Shown: positions 1 through 10,144, counted from the first letter of the stretch. The stretch: DNA of 27,668 nt from Gnetum montanum (GCA_015680685.1 MNCI01011864.1:303652-331319); one strand, 5' to 3'. Made by a program: numbers and translations. The notes: generated from the sequence alone by a model not told the origin.

Positions 1-909
1 TAGGATAGGTGATGTTGGAGAATGGTTAGCCATAATCACTAGGTGACTTTGGAAAACCCCATTTTCCCTCTCATAAGCCCTAGCCCTCAAGTGTGATGAT
101 CCATAGTTACCCTATGAACAATGGGGTGAAGAGTGTTCATCTCTACTTGAAAACCTTTAGCCACCCAGGAGACCTGTTATGATCTATCAAATTGCAATTA
201 AAGACACATACACGAGGGTTGAACTGCACCATGGGCAAATTTTCCTTAAAAAAAAAAAGAAATGAGGACTGTGTTCACTAGTAGTGCAACTAATCGACCA
301 GACTCGTGTTGGAATTCCTACCTTAAGAATGAAGTACACCATGGGCAAAGTTTTCTAAAAAAAAAAAAAAAGGAATGAGGACCATGTTCATTGGCAGTGT
401 AATAAGTTCTTAAGTGTGATGGAGTCTAGAAGCTATTCTCACCCTAACCTCCATTTCCCCTTTTAAACCTATTTTCCAACAAAAAAAAAAAAAAAAACTT
501 CCAAGGAAAAATCCAAAAGTTGTGCCTAGCCACAATCTAATATGAGCCTGTCCTCGTCATTAAGTTTAGTATGGGTCTTGTGCTCAAAGTAGTCCACCTG
601 CTATTGGATTTTACTTTGTAAGAAGATTGGGAAAGAAATCATAATTATATTTTAATTATATATAAATGTATGTAGTTAAAATAAATAAAATTATATATTT
701 AGAGTTCAATTAAATAAGATGGTGTGGTTTGGATGGCCCATGTCTAGTTCTCTTCTAATTATATGGTTATTTTAATCATGTTTAGTTTACATTTAAGTTT
801 CCATTTGCTTATTTTGTGATGTTTGTAATTCCCTATCTATTGCATCATTTTAAAATTTTTGTGGTCTTGTTCCTTGCACTGGCATGCAATTAAAAGTTTA
901 GGGGCTAAG
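1..909 (+). mobile_element. Probable 3' interior of LTR element E (non-coding)
   Basis: No convincing reading frame is visible. The stretch carries several long A runs (about 249-260, 357-371 and 481-497) and ends in a purine-rich AGGGGCTAAG directly before a TG-starting LTR-like sequence at 910, so it reads as the untranslated 3' interior of a plus-strand element whose coding part lies left of the window. Poly-A runs and non-coding 3' regions are common in Athila/Tat Ty3/Gypsy elements. The assignment depends on the LTR call at 910; it could instead be unrelated intergenic DNA. Confidence 0.4.
221..402 (+). repeat. Two-copy tandem duplication, 110-bp period
   Basis: A block beginning GAACTGCACCATGGGCAAA at 221 recurs as GAAGTACACCATGGGCAAA at 331. 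In both copies it is followed by an A run and then by an AATGAGGAC block and a GTGTTCA/TGTTCA block. The copies are diverged, so the duplication is old. Confidence 0.7.
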
Positions 910-1024
910 TGTTGATGTCAACACTCCCATGCTCTCATGGGGTCATGATTATTAATGTCTCTATTTCTCTATCTTAATAACCACAGTAAAAAATCATGCG
1001 ATTAATGGGCATTTAAATTGTTGG

Positions 1025-1166
1025 GCGGTGGTCATTAATGGTGGTAGTTATAGACATTAGTGGCAAATGCTTCAGAAGTTACGGTGGTTACGATCATTAA
1101 TGATGGTAGTTACGATCATTAGTAGTAGACGTTTCAAAAGTTATGATGGTTATGGACATAAGTGGG
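1025..1166 (+). repeat. 62-bp tandem repeat in the U3 of LTR E
   Basis: A unit starting GGTAGTTA at 1043 recurs at 1105 with the same internal landmarks: GA(C/T)CATTAGT, TTCA(G/A)AAGTTA and TGGTTA. A partial copy precedes it from about 1025 (GGTGGTCATTAATGGTGGTAGTTA), giving about 2.3 units. The repeats lie 100-240 bp upstream of the TATA box, the usual place for retrotransposon enhancer repeats. Confidence 0.7.
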
Positions 1167-1266
1167 CACTTAATTGGAGAATGTGGGTGTTATTACACAA
1201 GAAGCGGTGGCTGTTTCTGTAGTCATTACATGAAATGTAGACATCATTATGGATGGTTGCAATGGC

Positions 1267-1274
1267 TATAAAAT
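1267..1274 (+). promoter_or_regulatory. TATA box of LTR E
   Basis: TATAAAAT in the context GGCTATAAAATAAAG, about 357 bp into the LTR and downstream of the 62-bp repeats. Transcription would be expected to start about 30 bp downstream, near 1300. The motif and its placement are seen; activity is inferred. Confidence 0.5.
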
Positions 1275-1374
1275 AAAGTTAAGAGGGGGGCTCTAGGGAT
1301 CAATCGGAGGGGAGTCCCAAATAGGCTCTGGCTATTAATATGAAGGGGCAACTTCCTCTCCACTAAGTAGCAAT

Positions 1375-1398
1375 TTTCTCTTTTCTTTTCTTTTCTTT
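1375..1398 (+). repeat. (TTTTC)n microsatellite
   Basis: About four to five imperfect TTTTC units in the leader of LTR E. A second pyrimidine tract, mainly CT dinucleotides, lies at 1614-1649. The serine/arginine-rich small frames across these tracts are low-complexity artefacts. Confidence 0.8.
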
Positions 1399-1613
1399 AC
1401 AAGCTTCTAGTTGATATTCGAGGAGGGTCCAAGGTAGGAGCCAGGGGCTCAAAATCAGATCCTTGTGGGTCTTCTCGGTGACAACAGGAGCTTGTCTCGG
1501 TGGTGCAAACGTGGGTGGACGATCTTCCTCTCTATGGTAGAGCACAAAAGGTGGCAAATGGTGGTAGGCTTTAAGAACCGAAGTTGCTGCCCTGTGTGGA
1601 CTGTGGTGGGCAA

Positions 1614-1649
1614 TCTCTCTTTTTCTCTTTCTCTCTCTCTCCCTCTCTC
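1614..1649 (+). repeat. CT-rich pyrimidine microsatellite
   Basis: A run of CT and TTTC units within LTR E. It is a simple repeat in the transcribed part of the LTR. Confidence 0.8.
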
Positions 1650-2075
1650 ACGATGGTCACGGTCTTCTTGCCCAGCAGTGGATACCATCGGTAGTCACGA
1701 ACCAATAGCATCAGCGAGACCAGGGAAAATTTAGTTCTTTTAATTACTCATTGTATTGAAAACAAATATTTAATTTAAATTCCAAATTTCTTTCTAGTTT
1801 ATTATTTGCAAAAGGCCACGTAGCCCTCTCTAGCTGAGACTATTCCTGGGTTTCCTTATCCATATGGAAGGCACCCTAGGTAATAGTCTCCTAAACGAGT
1901 TTTTTTTCCGGTGTTGGTGTGACCAAAATTTATGCATCAATAGTTTCTTCTTCAAATTGTGAACATAATAGACATTGCATCCATCTCGCATTGGAATTTT
2001 TCATGATTTACGAATCACAGTTTCATAACATTGCATTTTCTATTTCTAAGTCTGCAAATTTCTATGAGTCATAGT

Positions 2076-2520
2076 AGATTAGCACTATTTTTGCTACTAT
2101 TTTACTTCTTCCCAAGTTCTGACTATGAGGAAAATGAGATCCATAGTCTAGTAGCACTATTTTTTCTCTCTCTTTTTTGGCTTCTAACTATAAGGGAATT
2201 GCAGTGGCACTGCTTATCAGTTCCTCTCTAGTAGCACTATTTTCTCTCTCTCTCTCTTTTTGGCTTCTAACTGCAAGGGAGCTGTAGGGGCACTGTTTAT
2301 CAGTTCCTCTCATATTTTGACTATGAGGAAAATGCAACCTACAGTTTAGTAACACTATTTTCTTTTTTTTCTTGGTTTCTACATACAAAGGAATTGTCGC
2401 TCACAGTGTGGTAGCACTAGTTTTCACTTTCTCTAAAGTTCTAACTGTGAAGGAATTGCTACCCACAATCAAGTAGCGTTGTTTTCTCTTTCTCTTTTTT
2501 GTTTCAGATTGTGAGACTAA
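2076..2520 (+). repeat. Degenerate minisatellite with TAGTAGCACTATTTT core
   Basis: The core (GTAGCACTATTTT and variants) recurs at about 2081, 2151, 2231, 2351, 2411 and 2471. Each copy is followed by a CT/T-rich stretch, a GGCTTCTAACT-like segment and a GGAATTGC-like segment. Spacing is roughly 60-80 bp with one longer interval. The copies at 2151 and 2231 are the most alike, suggesting a recent duplication within an older array. No coding function is apparent. Confidence 0.7.
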
Positions 2521-3640
2521 ACAAATCTAGTAATCCAAGACATTGCATCCTCCACAGGCATAATACAGAGAAAAAATGGTAAAACTCCTCCATTGTATTG
2601 ATATAACCCATTGGATAATACCTTTAGTAAGACCATTAGTCCTCTAGAAGTAAATCACAACACTAATTATGGGATCCCATGAAACAACACTTTTCTCTGG
2701 TATTTGTCAAACAATGGTAAACCTTTGTATTTTGAGAAAATAGCATATTAGAAATTTTTTAATAATAACTGAAATTTTATAAAAGAAGAAAAATAGCTTG
2801 CTTAAAGAAGAATTAGAAGTTGTACTAGATGTTTTGAATTATACTATATTCATTACCAATTGCAATGGATTTCTCAAGAATTAGAGAAAGAATAATTTTT
2901 TGGGGATAGTGGCAATGCTTATTTTAAAAATTTGAAAAAAATTATTTTTTAATTTTAAAACAAAATTTTAAAAGACTAACAAAACTACCTTTTTATAGTA
3001 TTGACTAGCAATGAGTCATTTTTAATGTTACTTAAAGAATGAGAAAAAAAATACAAGAGTAAGCAAAGGAAAAAATGATAAATGTAAGTAGCTATCCATC
3101 TGTGATTTCTTGGATGTAATATAAAAATTTCTAGTTTCCAAATTATGCTAAGCACTAATTTCAAACTCATCACATCATTCCTACTTCACATGGCCCTACT
3201 TATTAATTATGTAACAAAATGCTATATTGAGACATGCTACACATTCAAGGATTATGACAAAGATTATTTCATTAAGTAGATTACTGATATAGAAAAGTAT
3301 AAAGTATCATTAATTCATTTTCCGACCTTAATGAGTTTACCCATGATGTCGAAATAAAGGCACCATGACAATGATCAAATGGTTATCAAATGCAAAAATA
3401 GTGAAATAGATTAAAATTCAAATAACTAAACATCTTTAGTTCACATAACTCTAGAAGTTTTAGTTAGACAAAGTGAAATACATTAAACATAGCTACAATT
3501 TTCAATGTATGAGCTAGCTATCCTAGTAGTTCCAATTAGAGTAACTTGCCATGGATAGTCATAATAGCAAAATTATAAAAAAAAATGTCTAAGATTTTAT
3601 TTCTTAGGGATCACTTAAAAATTTTATAAATGATATTGAC
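2521..3640. other. AT-rich stretch with no recognised gene
   Basis: Both strands were read for transposon protein motifs and for splice-bounded reading frames. Only short AT-rich frames full of stops were seen. If the exon candidate at 3641-3826 is real, this stretch could be a downstream intron of the same gene, but nothing in it requires that. Confidence 0.5.
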
Positions 3641-3826
3641 CTTTCATCATTCTATGTGAAGCCTACAACATTGCATCTTTAAATGTATCATGTATTGGCC
3701 TAGCTTTGTTTCCATCTTCTTTCTTAGGTATGCTTCATCTGGACCAAAAGCATTCAAGTAATTTGAATAATGTTTGTATGTTGCTTGTAGTGCTACTGCA
3801 AGCTCTTCAAGTAAGGGCCTTATATT
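3641..3826 (-). pseudogene. Possible orphan exon of an unrecognised plant gene
   Basis: On the minus strand a good splice acceptor (TTTTGTGCAG) ends at 3827. It is followed by a frame with protein-like composition (NIRPLLEELAVALQ, then TYKHYSNYLNAFGPDE and LRKKMETKLGQY). After GQYM the plausible reading moves by one base into DTFKDAML, an in-frame TAG, then ASHRMMK. A GT donor follows AAAG at 3640-3639. The block is 186 bp, which equals 62 codons, with one apparent single-base deletion and one stop, so it looks like a decayed exon. The charged helical composition differs from the low-complexity frames around it. I do not recognise the family and found no partner exon nearby, so it could be a captured gene fragment or chance. 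Confidence 0.35.
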
Positions 3827-4214
3827 CTGCACAAAATTATATAAGTGTTAGTCATACAGGACAATAGTATTTTCACAATCAAAATTTAGTTGGACAAAAA
3901 ATACAACTATTTTGTCAATTAAAGGCATCGAGACATGCCATATAATCCTATCCTACCTTAAGTGATGCATTATTTTCTCAAAATTTTTTTGGTAGTAGTT
4001 CTCAAGAGTCTATTTGGATTCATATAGTTATATACAAGTAGATAATCAACTAGGAATATGCATGTTTGCTCAGCTTATAACTACTTTAGTTATATTGTAA
4101 AGATACAAAATCAACAATATGTTAATTTCAATTGGAAAAAGAGTAAAGAAGATCACTATAGGATACCATAATTCTAGAGACCTTGATGACTCCAATTCAA
4201 CTAGTTAGCAACTT
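3827..4214. other. AT-rich stretch, nothing recognised
   Basis: No coding or repeat signal was found between the exon candidate and the start of the satellite array. It could be an upstream intron if 3641-3826 is an exon. Confidence 0.4.
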
Positions 4215-6960
4215 AATATAAGAGTTTATTAAAAAACCTTCCAAAAGCCTACTTCATGTAGAGTGTAAGAGGCTGTGAGTAGCATTGTATTGCAATCTCA
4301 ATCAAAAGTCATGGTGACCTTCTGGAAGATAAAAAATGGTTGAAATTTTTCCCATCGAAGGGCACAAAACTTTTTGGAACCCTACTAAACTTGGAGTGCT
4401 AGCATTACCTCACAATCTCAACTGAAAGTCATGGGGACCTTCTAGAAGGTGAAAAATGTTTCAAATTTTTGCCCACTAGAAGGCAAGAAACCTTTTGGAA
4501 GCCTACTTCATGTGGAGTGCTACAAGCTGTGAGTAGAACCATCTTGCAATCTCAATTGGAAGTCATTGTGACCTTCTAGTTAAAATTTTGGTTCACCAGA
4601 AGGCATAAAACCTTCCAAAAGCCTACTAAAGTTAGAGTGCGAGAGGTTGCAAGTAGCATTGCCTTGCAATCTCTACCAAAAGTCATGGTGACCTTCTAGA
4701 AGGTAAAAATGTTTGAAATTTGGATCCACCAAAATGTACAAAACCTTCCAGAAGCCTACTTTGTGTGGATTGTAAGAGGTTGCAAGTATTATCGTCCTAC
4801 AGTCTCAACCAGGAATCATGGTGACCTTCTGAAAGATGAAAAATGTTTGAAATTTTTGCCTATTGGAAGTCATAATGAACATCTAGTAGATGAAAATTGG
4901 TTAAAATTTTGATCTACCAAAAGGTAAGAAACCTTCCAAAAGCATGGTTCAGGGAAAGTATGAGAGGTTGCAAGTTGTACTACCATGCAGTTCAACCTAA
5001 AAGTCATAATGGCCAACTAGAAGATGAAAAATATTTGTAATTTTGGCCTACCAAAAGGCATGAAACCTTTTGGAAGCATGGTTTAGGCAGAGTGCAAGAG
5101 GTTGTGAGTTGCACTACCTTGTAGTTCAATTTGAAAGTCATAAATACTATTTAGTAGATGAAAAATGTTTGTAATTTTGGCCTATCAGAAGGCACGAGAG
5201 CTTCAAGAAGCCTAGTCCAAATGGACTGCAAGAGGCTGCAAGTAGCATTGCCTTATAATTTTAGTCGAAAGTCATAATGATAATCTAAAAGATGAAAAAT
5301 TATTGTAATTTTGGCCTATCAAAAGGCATGAAACCTTCTAGAAGCACGATATAGGTTCAATGTGAGAGGCTATGAGTCACATTGCCTCGTAGTTTCAACT
5401 GGAAGTCATAATGACCATCTAGTAGATGAAAAATGGTTGAAATTTTGGCCTACCAAAAGGCATAAAACCTTTCAAAAGCATGGCTTAGGTAGAGTGCAAG
5501 TCGCACTGCCTTGCAGTTTAATTTGAAAGTCATGATGGCCATATGGAAGATGAAAAATGTTTATAATTTTAGCTTATTAGAAGACATGAAAGTTTCTGGA
5601 AGCATGGTTCAAATAAAATGCAAGCAGTTGTGATTCACATTACCTCATAATTCAAATTAGAAGTCATAATGACCATCTAGTAGATGAAAAATGTTTGTAA
5701 TTTTGCCTTACTAGAAGGCATGAAACTTTTCAGTAGCCTAGTTCAGGTAGAGTGCAAGTGGTTGTGAGTAGCACTATCTCGTAGTTTTACTAGAAGTCAT
5801 AATAACCATCCAGAAGATAAAAATGCTTGTAATTTTGGCCTACCGAAAGGCACAAAACCTTCTAAAAGCTTGGTTCAGGTGGAGTGCAAGAGGTTGCAAG
5901 TAGCACTACCTCGTAGTTCAACCTAGAAGTCATAATAATCATTTGAAAGATGAAAATGGTTGTAATTTTGGCCTACTGAAAGGCACAAAACCTATCAAAA
6001 GCTTGGTTTAGGTGAAGTGCAAGAGTTTGCAAGTAGCACTACCTTGCAATTTCATTTGGAAGTCATAATGATCATCTGGAAGATAAAAAATGTTTGTAAT
6101 TTTGGCCTACTGAAAGGTGCAAAATTTTTTAGACCTTGGTTTAGGTGGAGTGCGAGAGGCTATGAGTAGCATTGCCTTGCAGGTTCATCTGGAAGTCATG
6201 GTGATCTTCTGGTAGGTGAAAAATGGTTAAAATTTTGACTTACTAGAAGGCATGAGACCTTCTGGAAGCTTGGTTTAGGTAGATTACGAGTGTCAGCGAG
6301 TAACACTATCTCAAAGTTTCATTTGGGAGTCATAATAATCATTCAAAATATGAAAAATTATTGTAATTTTGGCCTACCAGAAGGCACAAAACCTTTTGAA
6401 AGCTTGGTTCAAGTGGAGTGTGAGAGGGTGCAAGTAGCACTGCCTCGTAGTTCAATCTAGAAGTCATAATAACCATTTGGAAGATAAAAAATGGTTGTAA
6501 TTTTGACCTATTGGAAGGCACAAAACCTATTGGAAGCTTGGGTTCAGGTGGAGTGCGAGAGGCTATGAGCAGCATTGCCTTACAATTTCATTTGGAAGTC
6601 ATAATGACCATCTGGAAGATGAAAAATGTTTATAATTTTGGCCTATTGAAAGGTGTGAAACTTTCTAAAAGCTTGGTTCAGGTGGAGTGTGAGAGATTGC
6701 AAGTATCATAGTTTCATAGTTTAACTGTTTGAAATTTTTTCTTTCTAGAAGGCATAAGACCTTTCAAAAGCTTGCTTACATGAGCTGCGAGAGGTTGCAA
6801 GTAGCACTATCTCACAATTGCAACCAGAAGTGATGGTGACCTTTTGAATGGTGAAAAATGTTTGAAATTTTTGACTATCGGAAGGCACGACACATTCTAG
6901 GAGCATGCATGAAAGGACTACAAGATACTATGAGCATCACTTTCACGTAGTTTGCAATAG
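4215..6960 (+). repeat. 134-bp satellite array, about 20 head-to-tail copies
   Basis: The landmark AAGTCAT recurs at about 4307, 4427, 4561, 4681, 4814, 4868, 5002, 5136, 5270, 5404, 5528, 5662, 5795, 5928, 6061, 6194, 6328, 6462, 6597 and 6828. The spacing is 133-135 bp with few exceptions (120, 124, and deletions near 4868 and 6720). A monomer runs: AAGTCAT, GACC(T/A)TCT with AGA(A/T)G, GTGAAAAATG, a TTTGTAATTTTGGCCTA segment, AGAAGGCA, AAACCTTCTGGAAGC, GGTTCAGGTGGAGTGC, GAGAGGTTGCAAGTAGCA, then CTGCCTTGCAGTTCAA. All copies lie in the same orientation. Two monomer types are visible: one with ATGGTGACCTTCT (about 4215-4860, and again near 6194 and 6828) and one with ATAATGACCATCT (about 4868-6660). 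The period is not a multiple of three, so short frames in it are meaningless. Confidence 0.93.
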
Positions 6961-7676
6961 AAAGAAAAAATTGTTGGAATTGGTTGCCAATCATTTGTTG
7001 TGCATGGTTGTGGGTTGTCGTTTTTGCAAGTCATAGTAGGTGCGAGCATATGCAAGTCACAATCAATGATCATCAACATGAGTATGCATGCACATCAACA
7101 TGAAACACATTTGTGCATATTATGACACATTATCCATGTGCATCAACATAAAATTCATAGCATACATAGCCATGGTCATACCAACCACATCATAGGCTTT
7201 ATAATTGCATAAAGAGAACAATTGTAACCTTGTCCATGCTATGTTTCTATAACGTAGTATGTACGCAAGGAGTACATGGGTTTGGTGAGGTCGGTAGGTA
7301 GGTTGTTAAAGGTATGAAACTAGGTTACATGTGATCATTCAATTCTAAAGCATATGATGCAACGTAGTAAAAAGTATGGTTTATGAAACTCATATTATTT
7401 TACTTTATGTATTAACTTGTGGGATGAATGTGACTTTTGAATGTGTAATAAATTATCTTTGATATATGTCTATGAAAAGTATATAATATTATTTAGCTAA
7501 GAGAAGCTTCTTCAACTAAAAGGAAAATATTAAACTTAAGTTATTTTAAATTGTGGATGAGAAAAAATATTTGTGCATCTAATATTTTGGTGATGTTAGA
7601 ATTGAAAGTGAAACTTTTACTTAACAATATCTTTTTTGGGCCAGATGGTTAAACCTGAAATAATTTAATTATACTG
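6961..7676. other. Non-coding spacer with CATCAACAT/CATGCA motifs
   Basis: From 7060 to 7160 the block CATCAACAT recurs three times (about 7072, 7092 and 7141) among CATGCA and GTGCAT words. The rest is unremarkable AT-rich sequence with no reading frame of note. Confidence 0.5.
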
Positions 7677-7717
7677 AAACTAAAACTAAAACTAAAACTA
7701 AAACTAAAACTAAAACT
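7677..7717 (+). repeat. (AAACTA)n hexamer microsatellite
   Basis: About seven nearly perfect AAACTA units (TTTAGT on the other strand). It resembles but does not match the plant telomere repeat TTTAGGG, so it is called a simple repeat. Confidence 0.9.
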
Positions 7718-7869
7718 TTATTATGTCCATAGACCTATAGAAATATATATGCTATGAGAATCTTCTCTTTCAATTAAAAATGAAGCTAAACCTCTATTTA
7801 TTTTAATTTATGAATGAGAGAAAAATTTTGATCATCACCACCCTAGCTTTGTTCAAACAAAATAGGATT

Positions 7870-8545
7870 TTCTACATGAGTTCTTTTTCACCATTTACCT
7901 CTATAAGAGCTAGATCCTTATTTATGTACAATTTTTTCAAATCACCTTCAATCATTATTTCCCATGTCATTTTTTATCTTTCCTTTAGTGACTTTCCTAT
8001 AATAATGATGTAGAAACTTTTTCAAATAGACTCATCGTTGGATCTTCCTTGCACATGCACAAACCATCTAAAATGTCATTCATGTAGCTTATATGAAATA
8101 GAAGTCATTCCAAGTTTTATTCTAATGTATGCATTATGTAATTTATCTTTAATTGTAACATGCAACATCCATCTAAGCATTTACATTTTTGCTGTATTAA
8201 TTTGTTATTCATAACTCTTTTGTGCTTTTAACATCATATAAGATGGTAGACCGAATTATTGTTTTGTAAAATTTTTCCTTTAGTTTTATTGTGATTTTTT
8301 TATCAATAGAATACAACTAGCTTATCTCTATTTTGATCATCTTGCAGCATTCCTATTTCTTATATCTTTATCAATTTCACTATCTAATTACAACATTGAT
8401 CCTAAGTAGCGAAACTATCTATAGTGAGAACTTTTTGGCCTTGAAGTGTCACTTTTATTTTAATACTATTTATACATTTATTAAAATGACATTCCATACA
8501 TTCTTCCTTATACTAATTTTAAGCCATTTGATTCTATAATGTCTC
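7870..8545 (-). pseudogene. LINE reverse transcriptase, C-terminal remnant
   Basis: Reading the minus strand from right to left with frameshifts and stops gives the ordered landmarks of the C-terminal part of plant non-LTR retrotransposon ORF2 (RTE-like, RWFGHV type). They are VTLQGQKVLTIDSF, FRYLGSML, SEIDKDIRNR, LKEKFYKTIIRSTILYDV, MLRWMLHVTIKDKLHNAYI, HFRWFVHVQGRS, TWEIMIEGDLKKLY, NKDLALIEVNGEKELM. In intact relatives these correspond to FRYLGS, KLKGKFYRT..RPAMLYG, MLRWMCG, LRWFGHV and the final KTW...DLK/LA..R..WR segment. The catalytic palm (YADD) region would lie further upstream and is absent, either through 5' truncation, which is typical of LINEs, or because LTR B' interrupts it at about 8594. 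At least five stops and several frame changes show it is dead. Confidence 0.85.
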
Positions 8546-8593
8546 CACTTTTTTTACTTTTAAAGCGATAAATCGAATTATTGAAATAAGATG

Positions 8594-9234
8594 TGATATT
8601 ATATCTATGATGTCATAGATAGGATATTGTAGGTAAACATACAATATCATAGATGTGATGTAGTGAGCCATGGTCATGCTTATAAATATGAGCCCACCAT
8701 CGTGTCAAACTTACCTTTCAATTAAACACTCAAGGAATATTCTTGCAATTTGGTTCCATAATTTTAGAGTTAGTTGTGAGTGCTTACTATGTGGTGACAA
8801 ATAGTTATTTGATATTTTAATTTGATTAAAGTGTACTTGGAAACAATGCATGAATAGAAATAAAGATTAAGATTATTCTTGGCCATCACTGCATCTCACT
8901 TAGCATAGATTTATTTTCCATATCATTTATATTTATAATATCATTTACATTTCCTATGTATTTTACATTTCCAATGTTTGTTAGTTATCGGGTGAAATAA
9001 GTATGACTAGTTTTAAATGCTAATATATAATCATTTTGTAACCTAGTAATAGCATTACTTAATTCGTTTGGTAGTAAAGTTACTTGGTAATTCCAATGGT
9101 GATTATTCCAACCCAAGACATGTGCAAAACACAAGAAATGAATGTTTATCATCATTAGGCTAACTTTGTGTTACATTTTTTTAGCATCCTAGATAATAGA
9201 TATTCTACTCATTTTAATATGTTTTACCCTATCA
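8594..9234 (+). mobile_element. Old LTR B' on the plus strand, tail to tail with LTR B
   Basis: This is homologous in opposite orientation to the LTR at 9238-10144. Shared segments include a U3 with GATATT/AATATC words and ATGTAGTG(A/G)G, GAAATAAAGATTAAGAT, ATGACTAGTTTTAAA, ACTTGGTAATT and CCAAGACATGTGCAA. A plus-strand TATA box (CTTATAAATATGAG, about 8680) follows the U3 palindromes. It starts at TGATATT (8594) and ends at about CTATCA (9234), three bases from the end of LTR B. No interior, PBS or PPT belonging to it is recognisable, so it may be a solo or truncated LTR. Confidence 0.6.
8602..8648. promoter_or_regulatory. Two perfect 9-bp-arm palindromes in the U3 of LTR B'
   Basis: TATCTATGA (8602-8610) pairs with TCATAGATA (8613-8621) across a 2-base gap. 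GATATTGTA (8623-8631) pairs with TACAATATC (8640-8648) across 8 bases. Both stand just upstream of the LTR TATA box, like the GATATC clusters in LTRs A and C. Confidence 0.7.
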
Positions 9235-9237
9235 CAC

Positions 9238-10144
9238 TAATGAGTGGTTGGGTATTCCAACACTCCACCATATAAGCCACGAGTATGCACATGCAACCTA
9301 ATTGTAATCCATAGATGGTCAATGTAGATTCATTAGTAGTTGAGGTATAGTTCGTGATCACTATCTTTTCATGTTGAGTTAGTGAAGTGCGAGTTGTATA
9401 TTTTAACTCTCAATGAGACATATGATAAGTTGATGTTGTTAGCTCAAACCAAGGATAAGTGTAAACATGGTTGAAACAGAGTAATATAATCTAAGTCTAA
9501 GTGCAATGAAAGTAGAGAGACTATTCTAGCCTATAGGGAATAAGTATTTATTCCTAATTTATTGTACATATCTTGGTCTTATGCAATTATCACTATAATT
9601 ACCAAGTGTTGTGCTACTGGGCAAACCAAGTAATAGCACTGCTAGAATTATCAAACAATTGCACTATATGTTTAAAACTAGTCATATTTATACCACCTTA
9701 CCAAGGAACATTGGAAAACTAAAGTACTTAGGAATTGAAAATGACTAAAGAAAGGTAAACATGTTGAAAGGTAGTAATTATACTAAGTAAAAATGAACTA
9801 AATAAAAGTAAAGTAAACTAAGTAGAATGCCTCAATGGTAAAAAAAAATCTTGATCTTTATTTTCGGGCATGAACTATGCTTAAGAATAATTCACCCAAA
9901 CAAAGATTCTGTACCACTATTTAACATCACACTATGGGCATTCAATCTATTGCTAAGTGTAAAATCATGGAAACAAACTACAAGAATTTGCCTAAGTTTT
10001 GGCCAAAATTTGTTTATTTAATGCGATGATGGGTTGGTATTCATAGTGGAGACTAGGACCCACTACATCATATTTATGATGACATAAGCAAGGCTCCGAT
10101 ATTATAGATACAATATACATCCTTCAACTTAAATTATTTTATCA
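9238..10144 (-). mobile_element. 3' LTR of old element B
   Basis: The left end TAATGAGTGGTTGGGTATTC aligns without gaps to the ends of the A-family LTRs (TGATGAGTGGCGAGGTACCC at 25211). The right end is TATCA followed by TATCCCCATAACTGACTAG, matching the junction TCATCA then TACCCCCACGACTGAATG of element A. The middle shares the CTTTATTTTCGGGC and GAATAA landmarks with LTRs A and C. It is strongly diverged from LTR A, so B is older, which agrees with A being inserted in its interior. Confidence 0.7.

Larger units (their letters stand above)
910..1941 (+). mobile_element. LTR of element E (probable 3' LTR, end approximate)
   Basis: The start TGTTGATGTCAACA at 910 has the terminal TG and a short inverted repeat (TGTTGA/TCAACA), directly after a purine-rich stretch. 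A U3-like region with tandem repeats leads to TATAAAAT at 1267. A pyrimidine-rich leader follows, and the sequence closes near CCGGTGTTGGTGTGACC and GCATCAA at about 1925-1941. The right boundary is not fixed because no second copy of this LTR lies in the window. A solo LTR, or a 5' LTR with an eroded primer site, is also possible. Confidence 0.5.

Noticed and set aside
1455-1734. Arg/Ser-rich frames on both strands in LTR E
   Set aside because: They arise from CT/GA simple repeats, not from a gene.
6339-6711. Short frames inside the satellite array
   Set aside because: The 134-bp period is not a multiple of three, so no frame is kept between monomers.
4215-6960. CRISPR array
   Set aside because: Repeats are contiguous diverged 134-bp monomers without unique spacers, and the window is plant DNA.
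7677-7717. Interstitial telomere repeat
   Set aside because: The unit is TTTAGT, not the plant TTTAGGG, and the run is only seven units long.
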